Source of the DNA: Streptosporangium sp. NBC_01755
GTDB lineage: Bacteria > Actinomycetota > Actinomycetes > Streptosporangiales > Streptosporangiaceae
Length of the DNA: 64,000 nucleotides
Assembly (NCBI RefSeq): GCF_035917995.1
Contig: NZ_CP109131.1
Coordinates: forward strand, 5,952,001 to 6,016,000
Direction of reading: 5' to 3'
Positions 8,285 to 19,600 of the stretch are shown here, piece by piece; the stretch's first letter is position 1, and each line of letters starts with the position of its first letter. The position numbers and the translations under genes were made by a program. The notes under the pieces were generated by a model. It was not told the origin of the DNA, searched no databases, and worked only from the letters and a program-made list of their open reading frames with translations.

Positions 8285-9505
8285 TTAGCTGTTTGCTCGA
8301 ACTTTGCCCGTTAGTAGATCCTTCATGAGGCCTTGCTTGATCAACATGAGCTGTTTTAGCTGCTTCTTCTCGGTCGTTACTTTTGCGCTGTGCGCTTCAA
8401 GTGCGTTGACCAGCCGCTTCTGAACTTCCAAAGATGGGACGGGGATGGGCATAGATTTCAGCTGAGTGGAATTTATGGTTGCGAGATTGGTGGTTTGCTT
8501 GGCAATACTGAGGAAGTATCGCTTCCCGTGGTGTGATGAGGTATAAGCTGACAGGAATTCCGGAATAAGGCGAGATTGGTCGCACCGAACCCGGAAAATG
8601 TGATTTTGGGAGATGCACTCAGAAATTCGGGCGTCCCACACGGCGCCACGCCCGAGCTTGTCGAAGTCTCCGCCCTCTGTCAGTAGAACATCCCCCTTTA
8701 AAAGTAGATATTTGGTTAGCTCGTTGCGCATTATGCGTATAGTTTTAACTTCCCTGGTGTCTATGTGTCCATCTTGAACATTGGCAACCCTTAGATAGGG
8801 TACTTGGATAGATTCTGTGCCGTGAGGTTCTGAACCAAGGGTAACTCCGCTTCTTATTTCCGCTATTGCGGATAGCGGGAGCAGGGATCTTGAATTCTGT
8901 GCAGACCATAGGAATGTTTCTATTTCTCTATGCTTAATTCCTGTGTTTATCCTCTCAAGTTTGGCTATGATGCGCTCTGTTGCTGAGATTCTCGCATCGA
9001 TTGACTCAAAGATATTTAAAATATTTTGCTGTTCTCTTTTTGATGGAATATCGATGCTTAGTCGAGAGAGCATGTCGATGGGGAGGCGACCGGTCCCATG
9101 TCCGGCTTCATCGACCATACCTAGAACCTGGCTTGAGTGTGTTTTGAGAGCAAGTCCGAGGAACGTGCCGTCGATTTCTGGTCTGGGAATGATGGCCTTA
9201 CAGTCTTGTCCAAAAGATAGTTCGCGTTGCGTTACGCCAACGCGAAACTCGGTCTTAAGGCTCATGCCGCGCACAACGAAGAGGACCGCCCCCTTTGGGG
9301 CCATTCGCGTTCCTGACCTAGCGCCGAGCGACGTGATCCGCCGCTCCGAGTCACGGATGTAAAAGTCTTTTAGGCTTGCTGCGCTGATCCATGGGATATC
9401 TCCTCCCCAGTAGCTGGGGTTGTCTGTGGAAGGTGTGCCACCGGACATCCAGGTTCCGCATTCCAACAGCGGCATGGAAGTCCAGCCCTCAGGAAGTTCA
9501 CGCAT
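8285..9505 (-). CDS. hsdS: Type I restriction-modification specificity subunit HsdS
   Basis: HsdS directs the type I complex to its bipartite DNA target. The 406-residue product shows two target-recognition domains. The first begins [14 protein letters not shown] and has [19 protein letters not shown]; its coiled spacer is [19 protein letters not shown]. The second starts near [19 protein letters not shown] and closes with a second coiled segment ending [14 protein letters not shown] 9505 is chosen because it lies in the overlap ATGCGTGA with the end of hsdM, implying translational coupling. Bases 8330-9350 are clearly AT-richer than the flanking genes, typical of recombining HsdS segments. 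It is the only specificity subunit in the window. Confidence 0.93.
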   Translation of the reverse strand: MRELPEGWTSMPLLECGTWMSGGTPSTDNPSYWGGDIPWISAASLKDFYIRDSERRITSLGARSGTRMAPKGAVLFVVRGMSLKTEFRVGVTQRELSFGQDCKAIIPRPEIDGTFLGLALKTHSSQVLGMVDEAGHGTGRLPIDMLSRLSIDIPSKREQQNILNIFESIDARISATERIIAKLERINTGIKHREIETFLWSAQNSRSLLPLSAIAEIRSGVTLGSEPHGTESIQVPYLRVANVQDGHIDTREVKTIRIMRNELTKYLLLKGDVLLTEGGDFDKLGRGAVWDARISECISQNHIFRVRCDQSRLIPEFLSAYTSSHHGKRYFLSIAKQTTNLATINSTQLKSMPIPVPSLEVQKRLVNALEAHSAKVTTEKKQLKQLMLIKQGLMKDLLTGKVRANS

Positions 9506-11933
9506 AGTTGAGCTCCTTGAGGTGGGCGTCCAAACGGGTAGTGGCGGCTGTTCGGGAGGCTTCGAGGTCGCGGAGGGTGACCGCGTATTTGTCGCCCCAT
9601 ATACGATAAACATTGGTGCTTATCCGACGGCGGACGGAGACCTTGTCCTCCAGACGCCGCCTCAGGCCGTTCTCGAAGATTTGAAGAACCAGGTCCCGTT
9701 CCGCGTCGATGTCGAGCAGGCGGACCGCCGCCGACAGTTGCTCGACGAAGACATTCTCCAGCCGGCGGATCCTGCCTCGGACCATGGACAGCTCCGCCTT
9801 CAGCTTCTTCAGCTCAGCAGCGCTGATCGTCTCCTCGGGCTCCTCGGCGTCATCGTCACCCGGCGTCGCTATGGCGGCCTTGATCTGGGCGTCCAGTTCC
9901 GTCCGGCGCGACTCCTCGTCCTCCAGGGCGCTCAGATAGTCGGGAATCACCAGCGCGACCATGGGATGCTGCCGGGCCTTGCGGCGTTCGGCGGCTACGC
10001 GCTGCTTGTCCCCGGGGGTGTTGTCGTCATCGCCGGCGAAAGCGCTTGCGGTAGTCGACAACCAACTCTCCACCACGCCGCCGAAGCCGTTTTGAGCCAG
10101 GGTCCGCATGTCGAACTGGACGCCGCTCCACCAGGAGGCGGTCACCCCCGCCAGCTCGAACCGGTCGAGCACGCCCAGCGGTCCCAGTTCGGTCACGAAC
10201 AGGTCCAGCAGCTCGGTCCGGGCCTTCATCGGGTGACCGCTCTCCGGCAACGCGACCACGATCTCGGAATGCTTTCTCCACCACTCGTCGAACGCCTCGC
10301 CGAACCGTCTCTCCACCGGGGAGGCCAGCTCCGGAATCCGGGCCGCCGCCGCCTCCCAGCCCTCCGGGGGGAAGTCGTAGTAGTCGGCGTCCCGCTCGAC
10401 GAACAGTTTCGCCACATCGATGCCGAGCGCGTCGAACAGCGGGCGCCGATCGCGGACCTCGGACTTGGGCACCCCGCCGTGCAGGTGGGCCCGGACGTCC
10501 TGCGGCTCCGGCGGGGGAGTGTTGTCCACGTAGCGCCGGATGTTGAGGTTGAACTCGCTCTCCCGCAACTCCTCGATGTCCACCACCCGGGCGAAGCCGG
10601 GAATGTCCCGGTAGCCGGTGAAGGTGGAGACGATCTTTTCGGCGTGCTCGGGGTCCAGGTAGTTCTGCGCGCGGCCGGAGGTGTATTCGCGGTCGGCGTT
10701 GATGAACAGGACCTTGCCACGACGCTCGGGGTCGCGCTGGGCGCTGCCGCGCAGGATCAGCACGCAGGCCGGGATGCCGGTGCCGTAGAAGAGGTTCGGG
10801 GCGAGGCCGATCACGGCCTCCAGCCGGTCGTCCTCGATGATCCCCTGGCGGATCCTCTTCTCATCGCCGCCCCGGAACAGCACCCCGTGCGGCATGACCA
10901 CCGCGCCGACACCGTTCGGCGCGAGCACCGCCAGCACGTGCTGGGCGAACATCAGGTCGGCCTTCTTGCCGCTCTCCGGCGCCCAGCCGTACTTCTCGAA
11001 ACGCTCCCGGTGCTCCATGCCGGTCTTCTCGTAGTTCTGCGAGAAGGGCGGATTCGTCAGGACGCGGTCGAACTGGATGAGGTGGCCGTCGTCGGTGACG
11101 TGCAGCGGTCGGGCCAGGGTGTCGTCGTTTTTTAGATCGGCGTTGAGGATGCCGTGCAGGATCATGTTCATCTTCGCGACGGCCCAGGTGTTGCCGTTGT
11201 ACTCCTGCCCGTACAGCGACAGATCGCGAGGGTCGCCCCCGTGCTCCTCGACGTACTCCAGCGCGTGGATCAGCATGCCGCCCGACCCCACGCACGGGTC
11301 GTAGATCCGCATTCCCTGCCGAGGCCTGACCAACTGGGTCAGCATCCGGACCACGCCGCGCGGGGTGTAGAACTCGCCGCCCTTCTTGCCGGCCGAGTCG
11401 GCGAACTCGCCGATCAGGAACTCGTACGCCGCGCCGAGGAGATCGGGGAACTCGAAGTCGGCGTTGCGCAGCCGATAGCGGTTGAAGTGGTCGATCAGCT
11501 GCTGGAGCTTCCTGTCGCTCAGCGCCGCCGCACCGCTGCGGCGGCTGAAGTCGATGTGTCCGAGCACGCCGCGCAGAGCGTCGGTGTTCTCCTCCTCAAG
11601 CCTCTCCAGGGCGGTGTTGAGCATCTCACCGAGATGGGAGGCGCGGGACTTGTCTCTGATCCACTTCCAGCGGGACTCCGGCGGCACATAGAAGTCACGC
11701 GGGTAGAAGAACGGCTTGTCGGCCATCTCCGCCGCTCGTTCCGGGGAAACGCCCTCGGCCATCCGGTCTTCGATCACCTTCTCGCGGACCGCGTCGAACT
11801 GGTCGGAACATCGTTTCAGGAACAACATCCCGAAGATGTAGTCCTTGAACTCCGAGGCGTCCATCTTGCCCCTGAGGATGTCAGCCGCCCCGAACAGATG
11901 GCGCTCCAGTTGCGGGAGCGTCAGCTTGGCCAC
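9498..11933 (-). CDS. hsdM: Type I restriction-modification methyltransferase HsdM
   Basis: HsdM transfers a methyl group from SAM to N6 of adenine and is needed with HsdS for modification and, with HsdR, for restriction. The 811-residue protein has an HsdM_N domain (about 5-130: LKRCSDQFD, then FYVPPESRW) and an N6_Mtase domain with intact motifs: GGEFYTP (185-191), the SAM-binding DPCVGSGG (212-219) and catalytic NPPF (294-297). The long C-terminal extension (about 480-811) is larger than in classical HsdM and ends in a coiled region. Start ATG 11933; the gene overlaps hsdS by 8 bp. It diverges from the RloAB operon across a 264-bp region. Confidence 0.95.
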   Translation of the reverse strand: MAKLTLPQLERHLFGAADILRGKMDASEFKDYIFGMLFLKRCSDQFDAVREKVIEDRMAEGVSPERAAEMADKPFFYPRDFYVPPESRWKWIRDKSRASHLGEMLNTALERLEEENTDALRGVLGHIDFSRRSGAAALSDRKLQQLIDHFNRYRLRNADFEFPDLLGAAYEFLIGEFADSAGKKGGEFYTPRGVVRMLTQLVRPRQGMRIYDPCVGSGGMLIHALEYVEEHGGDPRDLSLYGQEYNGNTWAVAKMNMILHGILNADLKNDDTLARPLHVTDDGHLIQFDRVLTNPPFSQNYEKTGMEHRERFEKYGWAPESGKKADLMFAQHVLAVLAPNGVGAVVMPHGVLFRGGDEKRIRQGIIEDDRLEAVIGLAPNLFYGTGIPACVLILRGSAQRDPERRGKVLFINADREYTSGRAQNYLDPEHAEKIVSTFTGYRDIPGFARVVDIEELRESEFNLNIRRYVDNTPPPEPQDVRAHLHGGVPKSEVRDRRPLFDALGIDVAKLFVERDADYYDFPPEGWEAAAARIPELASPVERRFGEAFDEWWRKHSEIVVALPESGHPMKARTELLDLFVTELGPLGVLDRFELAGVTASWWSGVQFDMRTLAQNGFGGVVESWLSTTASAFAGDDDNTPGDKQRVAAERRKARQHPMVALVIPDYLSALEDEESRRTELDAQIKAAIATPGDDDAEEPEETISAAELKKLKAELSMVRGRIRRLENVFVEQLSAAVRLLDIDAERDLVLQIFENGLRRRLEDKVSVRRRISTNVYRIWGDKYAVTLRDLEASRTAATTRLDAHLKELNYA

Positions 11934-12197
11934 GTGGTGAGTCCTTCCTAGCAGGTAGTACGCGATGCGAGGCTAGTCCTTTTGGCGGACATTTATGACT
12001 TTTCACTGCCATGAGGTCCAGCCCAATCCGGCCATCGCCGGGTGCCCCCAGTGTGCCCGGCGGACACGGATCGTGACGGGACATTCTCGGATCGTGACCA
12101 GCCCTGTTAGAATGGATCGAGTTTTATTGCGTTCTGTGTAGGTTTTCTCCGCAGAACCTCCTAATATGGAAGTAGGACCCGTGCTAGGGGGCTTTCC
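11934..12197. promoter_or_regulatory. Divergent promoter region between hsdM and the RloAB-HsdM2-HsdR2 operon
   Basis: This 264-bp spacer separates the two divergently transcribed defence operons and must hold both promoters. It contains AT-richer patches, including TTAGAAT near 12108-12114 and a run around 12120-12145. No regulator gene lies between the two. I cannot place the individual promoters reliably. Confidence 0.4.
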
Positions 12198-13493
12198 ATG
12201 CTCTTGAGATTCAGAGCGGCCAACCACAGGTCGTTCCGCGACGAGTTCGAACTGCACCTGACCGCCAGCAAGTTCAACCAAGGCTCAGGCCGCCTGGTGG
12301 GCCTGCCGGAGGAGCCTGATCTCTCGTACGTTCCGTCAAGCGTGATCTACGGCGCGAACGGATCGGGCAAGTCCAATGTGATCGAGGCCATGCGCTGGAT
12401 GCAGCAGGCCGTGCTCCACTCCGTCGATCGGTGGTCGGCTGACTCGGTGGCCGACGACTGGCGGCGGCGCAGCCCGGTGCCGCGCGAGGCGTTCATGCTC
12501 GATCTCGAAGCGCGCCTGCGCCCCTCGTACTACGAGGCAGACTTCGTCCTCGACGGCGACCGCTACGTCTACGGATTCGAGGTCTCCGACGAGCGGGTGG
12601 AGGCCGAGTGGCTGCACGCCTATCCGGGTGGCCAGGCGCGCAGGCAGGTCTGGTTCGAGCGGCAGGCCGATGCCGCCGAGCCGTTCCGGTTTCCCGGTGA
12701 GGGGATGAAGGGGGCGAAGGAGAGTCTGGTCCCCCGGACGAAGGCCACCGCGCTCTTCCTCACCGTCGCCGCCGACTACAACCATCCACAGCTCTCCCCG
12801 CTCCGCGACTGGTTCGGGAAGAACTTCTGGTGGGTCAGCATGGGCCACGACCAGCAGGCGCGGCGCGACTTCACCGGGACGATGCTCCGCGATCCGGTGC
12901 GCAGGCGGCAGATCGTGGCGCTGCTGAAGGTGGCCGACCTCGGGATCTGCGGTGCGGAGGTCGACTTCGAGCTGGGCGAGCCGCGCATCCGCCTCATCCA
13001 CGAGGGGGAGTCGGGGCCGGTCCCGATGGACTTCCACGACGAGTCGGCGGGCACCCAGTCGTGGTTCGCGTTCATCGGTCCCATGCTGGAGGCGCTCGAC
13101 ACCGGGGCGCTCCTGCTCGTCGACGAGCTGGACGCGTGCCTGCATCCCCTGCTGGCCGCCGAGGTGGTGCGGACCTTCCGCAGCGAGGAGGCCAATCCCC
13201 GGCACGCCCAGTTCGTGGCCACCGTGCACGACACCACCCTGATCAGCGGTCTGCACCCCCAGCAACCCCTGGACCGGGATCAGGTATGGATCACGGAGAA
13301 GGGAGCCGGAGGCCGCTCGGAGCTCTACCCGCTCACCGACGCACGGCCCCGCAAGGGCGAGCCGCTGGCCCGGCGCTACCTGTCCGGCGCCTACGGAGGC
13401 ATCCCCCGAGTGCACAGCGGGGACGTCGCGGACACGATCGCCTACGTGCCGGACGACGAGGCGCGTGCCGAGCCACAGGGGTGTAGCGCGTGA
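12198..13493 (+). CDS. RloA/AbiLi-like AAA ATPase
   Basis: The product is 431 residues, an ABC/SMC-like ATPase of the AAA_15/AAA_21 type found in phage-defence loci. It opens with MLLRFRAANHRSFRDEFEL, followed by Walker A YGANGSGKSN (51-60). A signature-like ESAGTQSW lies near 282-289, Walker B LLLVDELDA near 305-313 and the H-loop VATVHDTT near 342-349. Together with a RloB partner it matches the RloA/RloB (AbiL) arrangement. RloA and RloB were originally named for genes inside type I restriction loci. Start ATG 12198; the 3' end overlaps the rloB-like start by 4 bp (GTGA). This is the first gene of the plus-strand operon. Confidence 0.85.
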   Translation: MLLRFRAANHRSFRDEFELHLTASKFNQGSGRLVGLPEEPDLSYVPSSVIYGANGSGKSNVIEAMRWMQQAVLHSVDRWSADSVADDWRRRSPVPREAFMLDLEARLRPSYYEADFVLDGDRYVYGFEVSDERVEAEWLHAYPGGQARRQVWFERQADAAEPFRFPGEGMKGAKESLVPRTKATALFLTVAADYNHPQLSPLRDWFGKNFWWVSMGHDQQARRDFTGTMLRDPVRRRQIVALLKVADLGICGAEVDFELGEPRIRLIHEGESGPVPMDFHDESAGTQSWFAFIGPMLEALDTGALLLVDELDACLHPLLAAEVVRTFRSEEANPRHAQFVATVHDTTLISGLHPQQPLDRDQVWITEKGAGGRSELYPLTDARPRKGEPLARRYLSGAYGGIPRVHSGDVADTIAYVPDDEARAEPQGCSA

Positions 13494-14206
13494 GCCGTCG
13501 CAACGCCGTTCCCGGGAAGGACGTGCACCCGGGGCGCAAGCTGGGAACCAACCGGTCTCAGCAGACCCTGTACGTCGTGTGCGAGGGAGAGACCGAGGGC
13601 GACTATCTCAAGCTGCTGGAAGCGAGTTTCGGCAAGACGATGCGTTTCCACGTCATCCCCTACACCAGGCCGGAGGGATTCAAGCCCACGGGAGCGGTTG
13701 AACGCGCCATCAAGGTGCGGAAAGGCCTCTATCGAGGTGATCGCGAGAATGTCTGGGTCATGTTCGACCGTGACGAGCACCCCGATGTCGAGTCTGCAGC
13801 CGTTCTCGCCAGGAAGAACCAGATCAAGGTCGCCTTCTCCCATCCCTCCTTTGACCTGTGGCTCTGGCTGCACTTCGCTCCCGGGCGCCCCACCCCCCAG
13901 GGGGATAGCAGTGCCTTCCTGGTCTCCAAGCTCCAGGGGACCGCCGGATTCGAAGACTACGCTCCGAAGAAGGACAAGCGGCTCCTCTCTCCGGTCCGCC
14001 AGGCCGCGCTCTCGGCCAACCTCGGTCAGGCGATCAAGCTGGCCAGGAAGCTGGACGCGGGCTGTGAGAGCGGCCTGTGCGATCCGGACCGCCGCGTCGC
14101 GGACGGCAGGCGGGAGCCGCACCACGAGAGTTGTCCGATCCTGAAAAGGGATCCCTCCACCGGGGTCTACGTCATGCTGGAAAGCCTCGGCTTCACCACC
14201 GCCTAA
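13490..14206 (+). CDS. RloB family protein (AbiLii-like)
   Basis: This 238-residue protein has the RloB family blocks in order: VCEGETEGDYLK (30-41), VMFDRDEHPD (90-99) and SHPSFDLWLWLHF (117-129). The conserved Glu and Asp residues in these blocks resemble a Toprim-like metal site, so a nuclease role is proposed for the family. RloB is the usual partner of a RloA-like ATPase, and the AbiL abortive-infection system is built from the same two families. The GTG start lies in the GTGA overlap with the ATPase gene, and the hsdM-like gene begins 18 bp after its stop. Confidence 0.85.
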   Translation: MSRRNAVPGKDVHPGRKLGTNRSQQTLYVVCEGETEGDYLKLLEASFGKTMRFHVIPYTRPEGFKPTGAVERAIKVRKGLYRGDRENVWVMFDRDEHPDVESAAVLARKNQIKVAFSHPSFDLWLWLHFAPGRPTPQGDSSAFLVSKLQGTAGFEDYAPKKDKRLLSPVRQAALSANLGQAIKLARKLDAGCESGLCDPDRRVADGRREPHHESCPILKRDPSTGVYVMLESLGFTTA

Positions 14207-14223
14207 CCCGGAGAGCCCCCCTC

Positions 14224-16629
14224 GTGTCCAGGGTCACCCTTCCCCAGCTCGAAAACCTGCTCCTTGAAGCCGCGAACGGCCTCGGCAAACTCGACGTCTC
14301 CGCCAAGCGCAACTACGTCTTCGCGCTGCTGCTGCTCAAACGGTGCTCCGACGCCTTCGAGCGGGCCTGGCAGTGCGCGTACGACGCCGAACTGGCCCGT
14401 ACGCGCGACCCGGCGGAGGCCACGGAGGCGGCCGACGACCCCGAGACCTACGGCACTGAGATATTCGTTCCCCCGGAGTCGCGCTGGGCGAGCCTCGCGG
14501 GGCGGAGCATGGAGATGGGCGGTCACCTCAACGCCGCCCTGCACGGCCTGGAGAAGAACAACGAGGATCTCGACGGAGTGCTCCGGCACATTGACTTCAA
14601 CCGGGCCCCCGATGGAGCCCAGCTGAAGAACGCGACCCTGGTGGAGCTCGTCCGGTTGTTCAGCGGGATCCGGCTGAGGGACGAGGATCTCGAATTTCCC
14701 GACCTGATCGGGCTGGCCTACGAGAAGGTGCTGCGGGACTTCGCCGAGAGCGTCGACTCCAAGGGCGGCGACTTCTACACCGCCCGTTCGGTGGTGCGGT
14801 TGATGGTCCGCCTCGCCGCACCCCGTCCTCGCGACTCCGTCTACGATCCCTGCGCGGGCTCGGCCGGCGTGCTCGTCTACGCCCGTGAGTACATCGCCGA
14901 CCACCACCCGGGCCAGGCGCACACGGTCTCGCTCTCCGGGCAGGAGCTGTCGACGGCGCACTGGGCGGCCGGCCGGATGAACCTGCTGCTGCACGGCATC
15001 CGCGACGCCGACGTCAGGCTGGGCGACACTCTCGCCGAGCCCCGGCACCTTGACGGTGGAGTGCCCCAGCGGTTCAACCGGATCCTCAGCAACCCGGAGT
15101 TCTCCTGGAAGGACTATGACCAGGGGGTCGCGACCTCGCGCGACTACCGGCGGTTCGAACACGGCACCTCGCCGAGCGCCGACCTGATGTTCGTCCAGCA
15201 CATGGTCGCCTCGCTCGCCGACGACGGCGTGGCGGTCACCGTCATGCCGCACGGAGTGCTGTTCCGCGACCGGGTGGAGAAGGAGATCAGGGAGAGCCTG
15301 CTCCGCGCCGACGCCGTCGAGGCGGTGATCGGCCTGGGGGCCGGCATCCTGCACGGCACCGGCATCCCCATCTGCCTGCTGATTCTCCGCGCGCCCGGAC
15401 ACAAGCCCGCACACGCCCGGGACAAGGTCCTGTTCGTCAACGCCGACCGCGAGTACCGGCGTGGGCGCAAGCAGAACATCCTCGGGGAGGAACACGCCGA
15501 GAAGATCGTACGAACCTACCAGGAGTGGCGGGAGATCGGCGGTTTCTCCCGGGTTGTGCCGGTGAAGGAGTTGCTCGACGACGGCGCCAACCTGAACATC
15601 CGCAGGTGGGTCGACAACACACCGGAGCCGGAGCCGCAGGACGTCTCCGCCCACCTCTACGGCGGCATCCCCCGCGCCGAGGTCGAGGCGCTCGCCCCCG
15701 CCTTCACCGCCTACGGCCTTGAGCCCGCCGCCTTCTTCACCGCCCCGGATGACGGCTACCTCGACTTCCTGCCCGAAGGGCACGAGGCGACGGCGGCCCG
15801 CGTGGACGGCCTCGCGGGAGATCGGGAGGCCGCCTTCCGGGCCGCCGTCGAGACCTGGTGGCGCAAGCACGCCGTACTGCTGGAGGAACTGCCGGTCAAC
15901 GGCGCCCCGATGGCGGCCAGGGCCTCGCTCATCTCCTCATTCTGCGAGGTGGTCGCGTCCATTCCACTGCTGGACGAGTTCACCGCGGCCGGCGTCGTCG
16001 CCGAGTGGTGGGCGGACAACCTGGCCGACGTGAAGACGCTCGCGGCACAGGGGCCGATACACCTGATCGGGGCCTGGGCCGCGAGCGCGGTGGCGGCTCT
16101 TCCCACCCGGCGGGTTCGCGGAAAGCCCAAGCCCACGACGGGCGCCGAGTGGCGCGCGGTCCGTGAGCGTCCCTTCGTCGAACGGCTGATCCCCTGGTAC
16201 GGCGAAGGAGCTGAGGCCGCGGAGGCCGCCTACGCCGAGCTCGACACCAAGGTGAAGGCCGCCGAGGAGGAGGGTGTTCCCGCGGCCGATCTGAAGAGGC
16301 TCAAGAGCGACCGCGACATCGTGGGTAAGGCGGTCGACTCCGTTGCGGCGGTCCTGCCCACCACCATTGAGACAGAGGCGGCCAAGCTCACCTCGGAGCA
16401 GGCGGGACAGCTGGTCGTCGACGTGTTCGGCCAGGACGTGACCGCCCGGATCGAGGAGCGTCTGGAGGCGGCCAGGCGTGAGCTGACCGCCGGGTTTCGC
16501 AGGCTCGCCGACAAGTACGAGATCTCGCTCGAAGACCTGGAACGTGAGCGCGAGGAGGCCGCGGCCCGTCTTGCCGTACATCTGCGCGACCTGGGATACC
16601 CACGCAGGAAACGTCAGCAAATGTCGTGA
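14224..16629 (+). CDS. HsdM-like protein with degenerate methyltransferase motifs
   Basis: This 801-residue protein aligns along its length with the HsdM at 9498-11933, from LPQLENLLLEAANGL and PPESRWASLA through the long C-terminal extension. Its key motifs have changed: FYTP is FYTA (184-187), DPCVGSGG is DPCAGSAG (208-215), and catalytic NPPF is NPEF (290-293). In N6-adenine methylases the second residue pair of (N/D/S)PP(Y/F) contacts the target base, so Pro to Glu suggests loss or change of activity. The frame is long and undamaged, arguing against simple decay. GTG 14224 with GGAG upstream is preferred over an extended start in the rloB region. It is cotranscribed with the HsdR-like gene. 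Confidence 0.85.
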   Translation: MSRVTLPQLENLLLEAANGLGKLDVSAKRNYVFALLLLKRCSDAFERAWQCAYDAELARTRDPAEATEAADDPETYGTEIFVPPESRWASLAGRSMEMGGHLNAALHGLEKNNEDLDGVLRHIDFNRAPDGAQLKNATLVELVRLFSGIRLRDEDLEFPDLIGLAYEKVLRDFAESVDSKGGDFYTARSVVRLMVRLAAPRPRDSVYDPCAGSAGVLVYAREYIADHHPGQAHTVSLSGQELSTAHWAAGRMNLLLHGIRDADVRLGDTLAEPRHLDGGVPQRFNRILSNPEFSWKDYDQGVATSRDYRRFEHGTSPSADLMFVQHMVASLADDGVAVTVMPHGVLFRDRVEKEIRESLLRADAVEAVIGLGAGILHGTGIPICLLILRAPGHKPAHARDKVLFVNADREYRRGRKQNILGEEHAEKIVRTYQEWREIGGFSRVVPVKELLDDGANLNIRRWVDNTPEPEPQDVSAHLYGGIPRAEVEALAPAFTAYGLEPAAFFTAPDDGYLDFLPEGHEATAARVDGLAGDREAAFRAAVETWWRKHAVLLEELPVNGAPMAARASLISSFCEVVASIPLLDEFTAAGVVAEWWADNLADVKTLAAQGPIHLIGAWAASAVAALPTRRVRGKPKPTTGAEWRAVRERPFVERLIPWYGEGAEAAEAAYAELDTKVKAAEEEGVPAADLKRLKSDRDIVGKAVDSVAAVLPTTIETEAAKLTSEQAGQLVVDVFGQDVTARIEERLEAARRELTAGFRRLADKYEISLEDLEREREEAAARLAVHLRDLGYPRRKRQQMS

Positions 16630-16682
16630 CCTAGCGCTAGATTCAGTTCCCACATTTTGCTCAGAAGGGGCGGTCGGCCACC

Positions 16683-19600
16683 GTGAACCATGTGGCACAG
16701 AAGAGGATCGCCAGGCTTCTGGGGCGGCTGGGCTGGCACGAGGCCGTCGACTGGTCCATGAAGACCGCCCGCGACATCGGCGATCACCATGAAGGGCTGC
16801 TCAAAGACCGTTTCCTGGCCGCCGTCCGGCGCATCAACCTGCGCGACGGTCAGCCGTGGCTCGACCCCGGACGTCTGGAGCAGGTCTGGGAGGAGCTGAC
16901 CCGCCGCATCCCCATGGACATGGTGGAGGGCAACCGGAAGGTACTGGAGGTCCTGCAGTCCGGCGTGGACGTCGAGGGACTGTCCGACTGGGACGGCGGC
17001 AGGCGGCAGGTCGTCCGGCTGGTCGACTGGGACGCCTCGGGCGCCAACGAATTCCTCCTCGTCACCGGGCATCCCGTCGAGCGACCCCGCGACGGCGGTG
17101 TGTCCGACATCCGTCTCGACGCCGTCGGATATGTCAACGGTATTCCTTTCGTCGTGGCGGCCGTCGCCTCACTGGTGGGCGGGGTGCGCGACGCCGTCGA
17201 CGCGCTGCGTTCCTGGACGGGGGAGCGTGCGCTGGCCCCCGACCGGAGCGTGCCCGAGCTCTTCCGCTACGTGCAGGTCCTGGTCGCCACGGACGGCGTC
17301 GGGGCCAAGCTGGGGACGGTCACCTCCCGGCCCGAGGACTTCGCCGTCTGGCGCACGACCCTGCCCGTCGCCGAGGACGAGGTGCGCGCCGAGCTGAGCG
17401 TGCCCGGCCCGCTCAGCGAGCTGGAGACCCTGCTCGCCGGGGCACTCCGTCCGGCCCACCTTCTCGACCTGGTGCGAAACTTCTCCGTCTGCACCCACCG
17501 GAGTGGGACCGACAATCGGATCGTCGCCCGCCACCAGCAGTTCAAGGCAGTCCACGCCATGGTCTTCCGGCTGCGGCACGGGGTCTCCCCGCAGGATCGG
17601 GGAGGCCTGCTCTGGCACACCCAGGGCGCCGGTAAGACCCTCACCATGACCTTCCTGGTGCGGAAGATCCGTACGACCAGGGGGTTGGAAGACCTCATGG
17701 TGATGGTGGTCTCCGATCGGCTGGACCTGCGACGCCAGCTCACCCCGGTCCTGCGGCTCAGTGGTGAGAAGGTCAAGGTCCTCACGAGCAGCCGGGAGGC
17801 CCGCAGGCACCTCACCCGGGGCGTTCCCGGCGTGTTCCAGATGATGATCCAGCAGGCGCGTAGGGACGACGCGGGGCCCCGGACGGTGACAGGGCTGGCA
17901 GGAGACTCCGAGGGCGTCGAGTTCGCCACCACCGTGCTCAACAAGAGCAGCCGCATCCTGCTGCTCGTCGACGAGGCCCACCGGACCCAGTCGGGCACCT
18001 TCCACCAGCGATTACGGGCATCGGTTCCCAACGCGGCGATGATCGGTTTCACCGGCACCCCGATCGTCCGTTCGTTCAAGCAGACGACCCGGAGCCTGTT
18101 CGGCATCACGGTCGACCACTACGGTCTGACCGAGGCCGAGACGGACCGCACCATCGTGCCCATCCGCTACGAGGGGCGCCACCTGCCCGGTCATCTCATC
18201 GACCGGGTCCAACTCGACCTGGCGATGGAGCGGGAGATGGGCGGCGGCCCCGCCGTCGTCGCACTCCGGGAGATCCTGGAGTCCAGGGACCTGATCGAGG
18301 CCAAGGCACGTGACATGCTCGCCCACTGGGTGCTCACGGGCCTGCCAGACGGTTTCAAGGCACAGGTCGTCGCGGTGTCCAGGCTCGCGGCCGTGCGCTA
18401 CGGGGAGGCTCTGGGGAAGGCCAGGGACGCGCTCCTGGCCGCCGCGCGGCTCCACCGGCAGGACGAGGGGGCACATGACGGGTTCGAGGCCCCGGTGCTC
18501 GCCATGGCGAACCGCTTCCGCCGGCTCCTGGCCAGGGTGGAGTTCGCCACGGTCATCTCGCACCGGGACGGCGATCCGGAGGACTGGAGGCGCTGGACGG
18601 CGTCCGAGGCGCACAAGGAGCACACGGACCGGTTCGTCGCGCCGTTTTCCACTCCCGTTCCCGCTCCCTTTTCGCGGGCCGAACCTCGCTACACGGATGA
18701 CACGCCCTGGGCGGAGCACGACCGTACGAAGTACGCCCGTGACGATGCCTTCAGCGATGAGAGCGGACCGGCCCCGATCGCCTTCCTGGTGGTCCAGAGC
18801 ATGCTGCTCACCGGCTTCGACGCGCCGCTGGAGCAGGCACTCTACATCGACCGCTCCATCCGGGACGCGGAGCTCCTCCAGGCGGTCGCGCGGACCAACA
18901 GGACCGCCCGCAACAAGCGCCACGGGCTCGTCGTCGACTACGTGGGCATCATCGACAACCTCGGGCGGGCGCTCGCGGACTATGACCAGGAGGACCTGAC
19001 CGGGATGCGGGAGGAGTTGCTCGACCACGAGCTGCCCCGCCTGGTGAGCGCGGCCAAGTGCATGCGCGATCTGCTCGTGGAGCTCGACATCGACATGATC
19101 GAGAGCGAGGAGGGGAGGTCCGAGATGCTCCACCTGCTCGAAGATCCCCGTACCCGCCGCCGGTTCGACGCCGCGGTCGAGGACCTGCTGCTCGGCGTCG
19201 AGCGGCTGCTGCCGCGTGATGAGGCCCTTGAACATCTCGATCTGGCGAGGGCGGTCTACGACGTCCAGTGGCATGCCCGACGGTTGTTCCGGGACACGCA
19301 GTTGGGACAGCAGGACGTCTACCGTCACAGTGCCCTGCTGCGCGAGCTGCTCGACGAGCACGTCCGCGCGGGCCAGGCCGGACAGCAGGTTCCCCCGGTG
19401 GAGATCACCACTCCCGGCTTCATGGAAGCGGTCGACGCCATCAGGAGCGGTCGCGACCGCGCACGGGAGCTGGAGTACGCCCTCAGGCACCACCTGGAGC
19501 GCGTCTCGGCCACCGACCCAATCCGTGCCCAGAGCATCAGCGAGCAGATCGACGACCTCCTGCGGCGGCTGAACGACTCATGGGAGGAACTGGCCGAAGC

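Noticed and set aside
9420..11135. 571-codon plus-strand frame over hsdS and hsdM
   Set aside because: It is antisense to a clear HsdM; a by-product of high third-position GC.
14077..14223. N-terminal extension of the HsdM-like protein
   Set aside because: It overlaps the rloB-like gene in another frame and is not conserved in style; the GTG at 14224 aligns with the sister HsdM start.
18012..19493. 493-codon minus-strand frame over the HsdR-like gene
   Set aside because: It is antisense to intact helicase motifs and lacks any domain.
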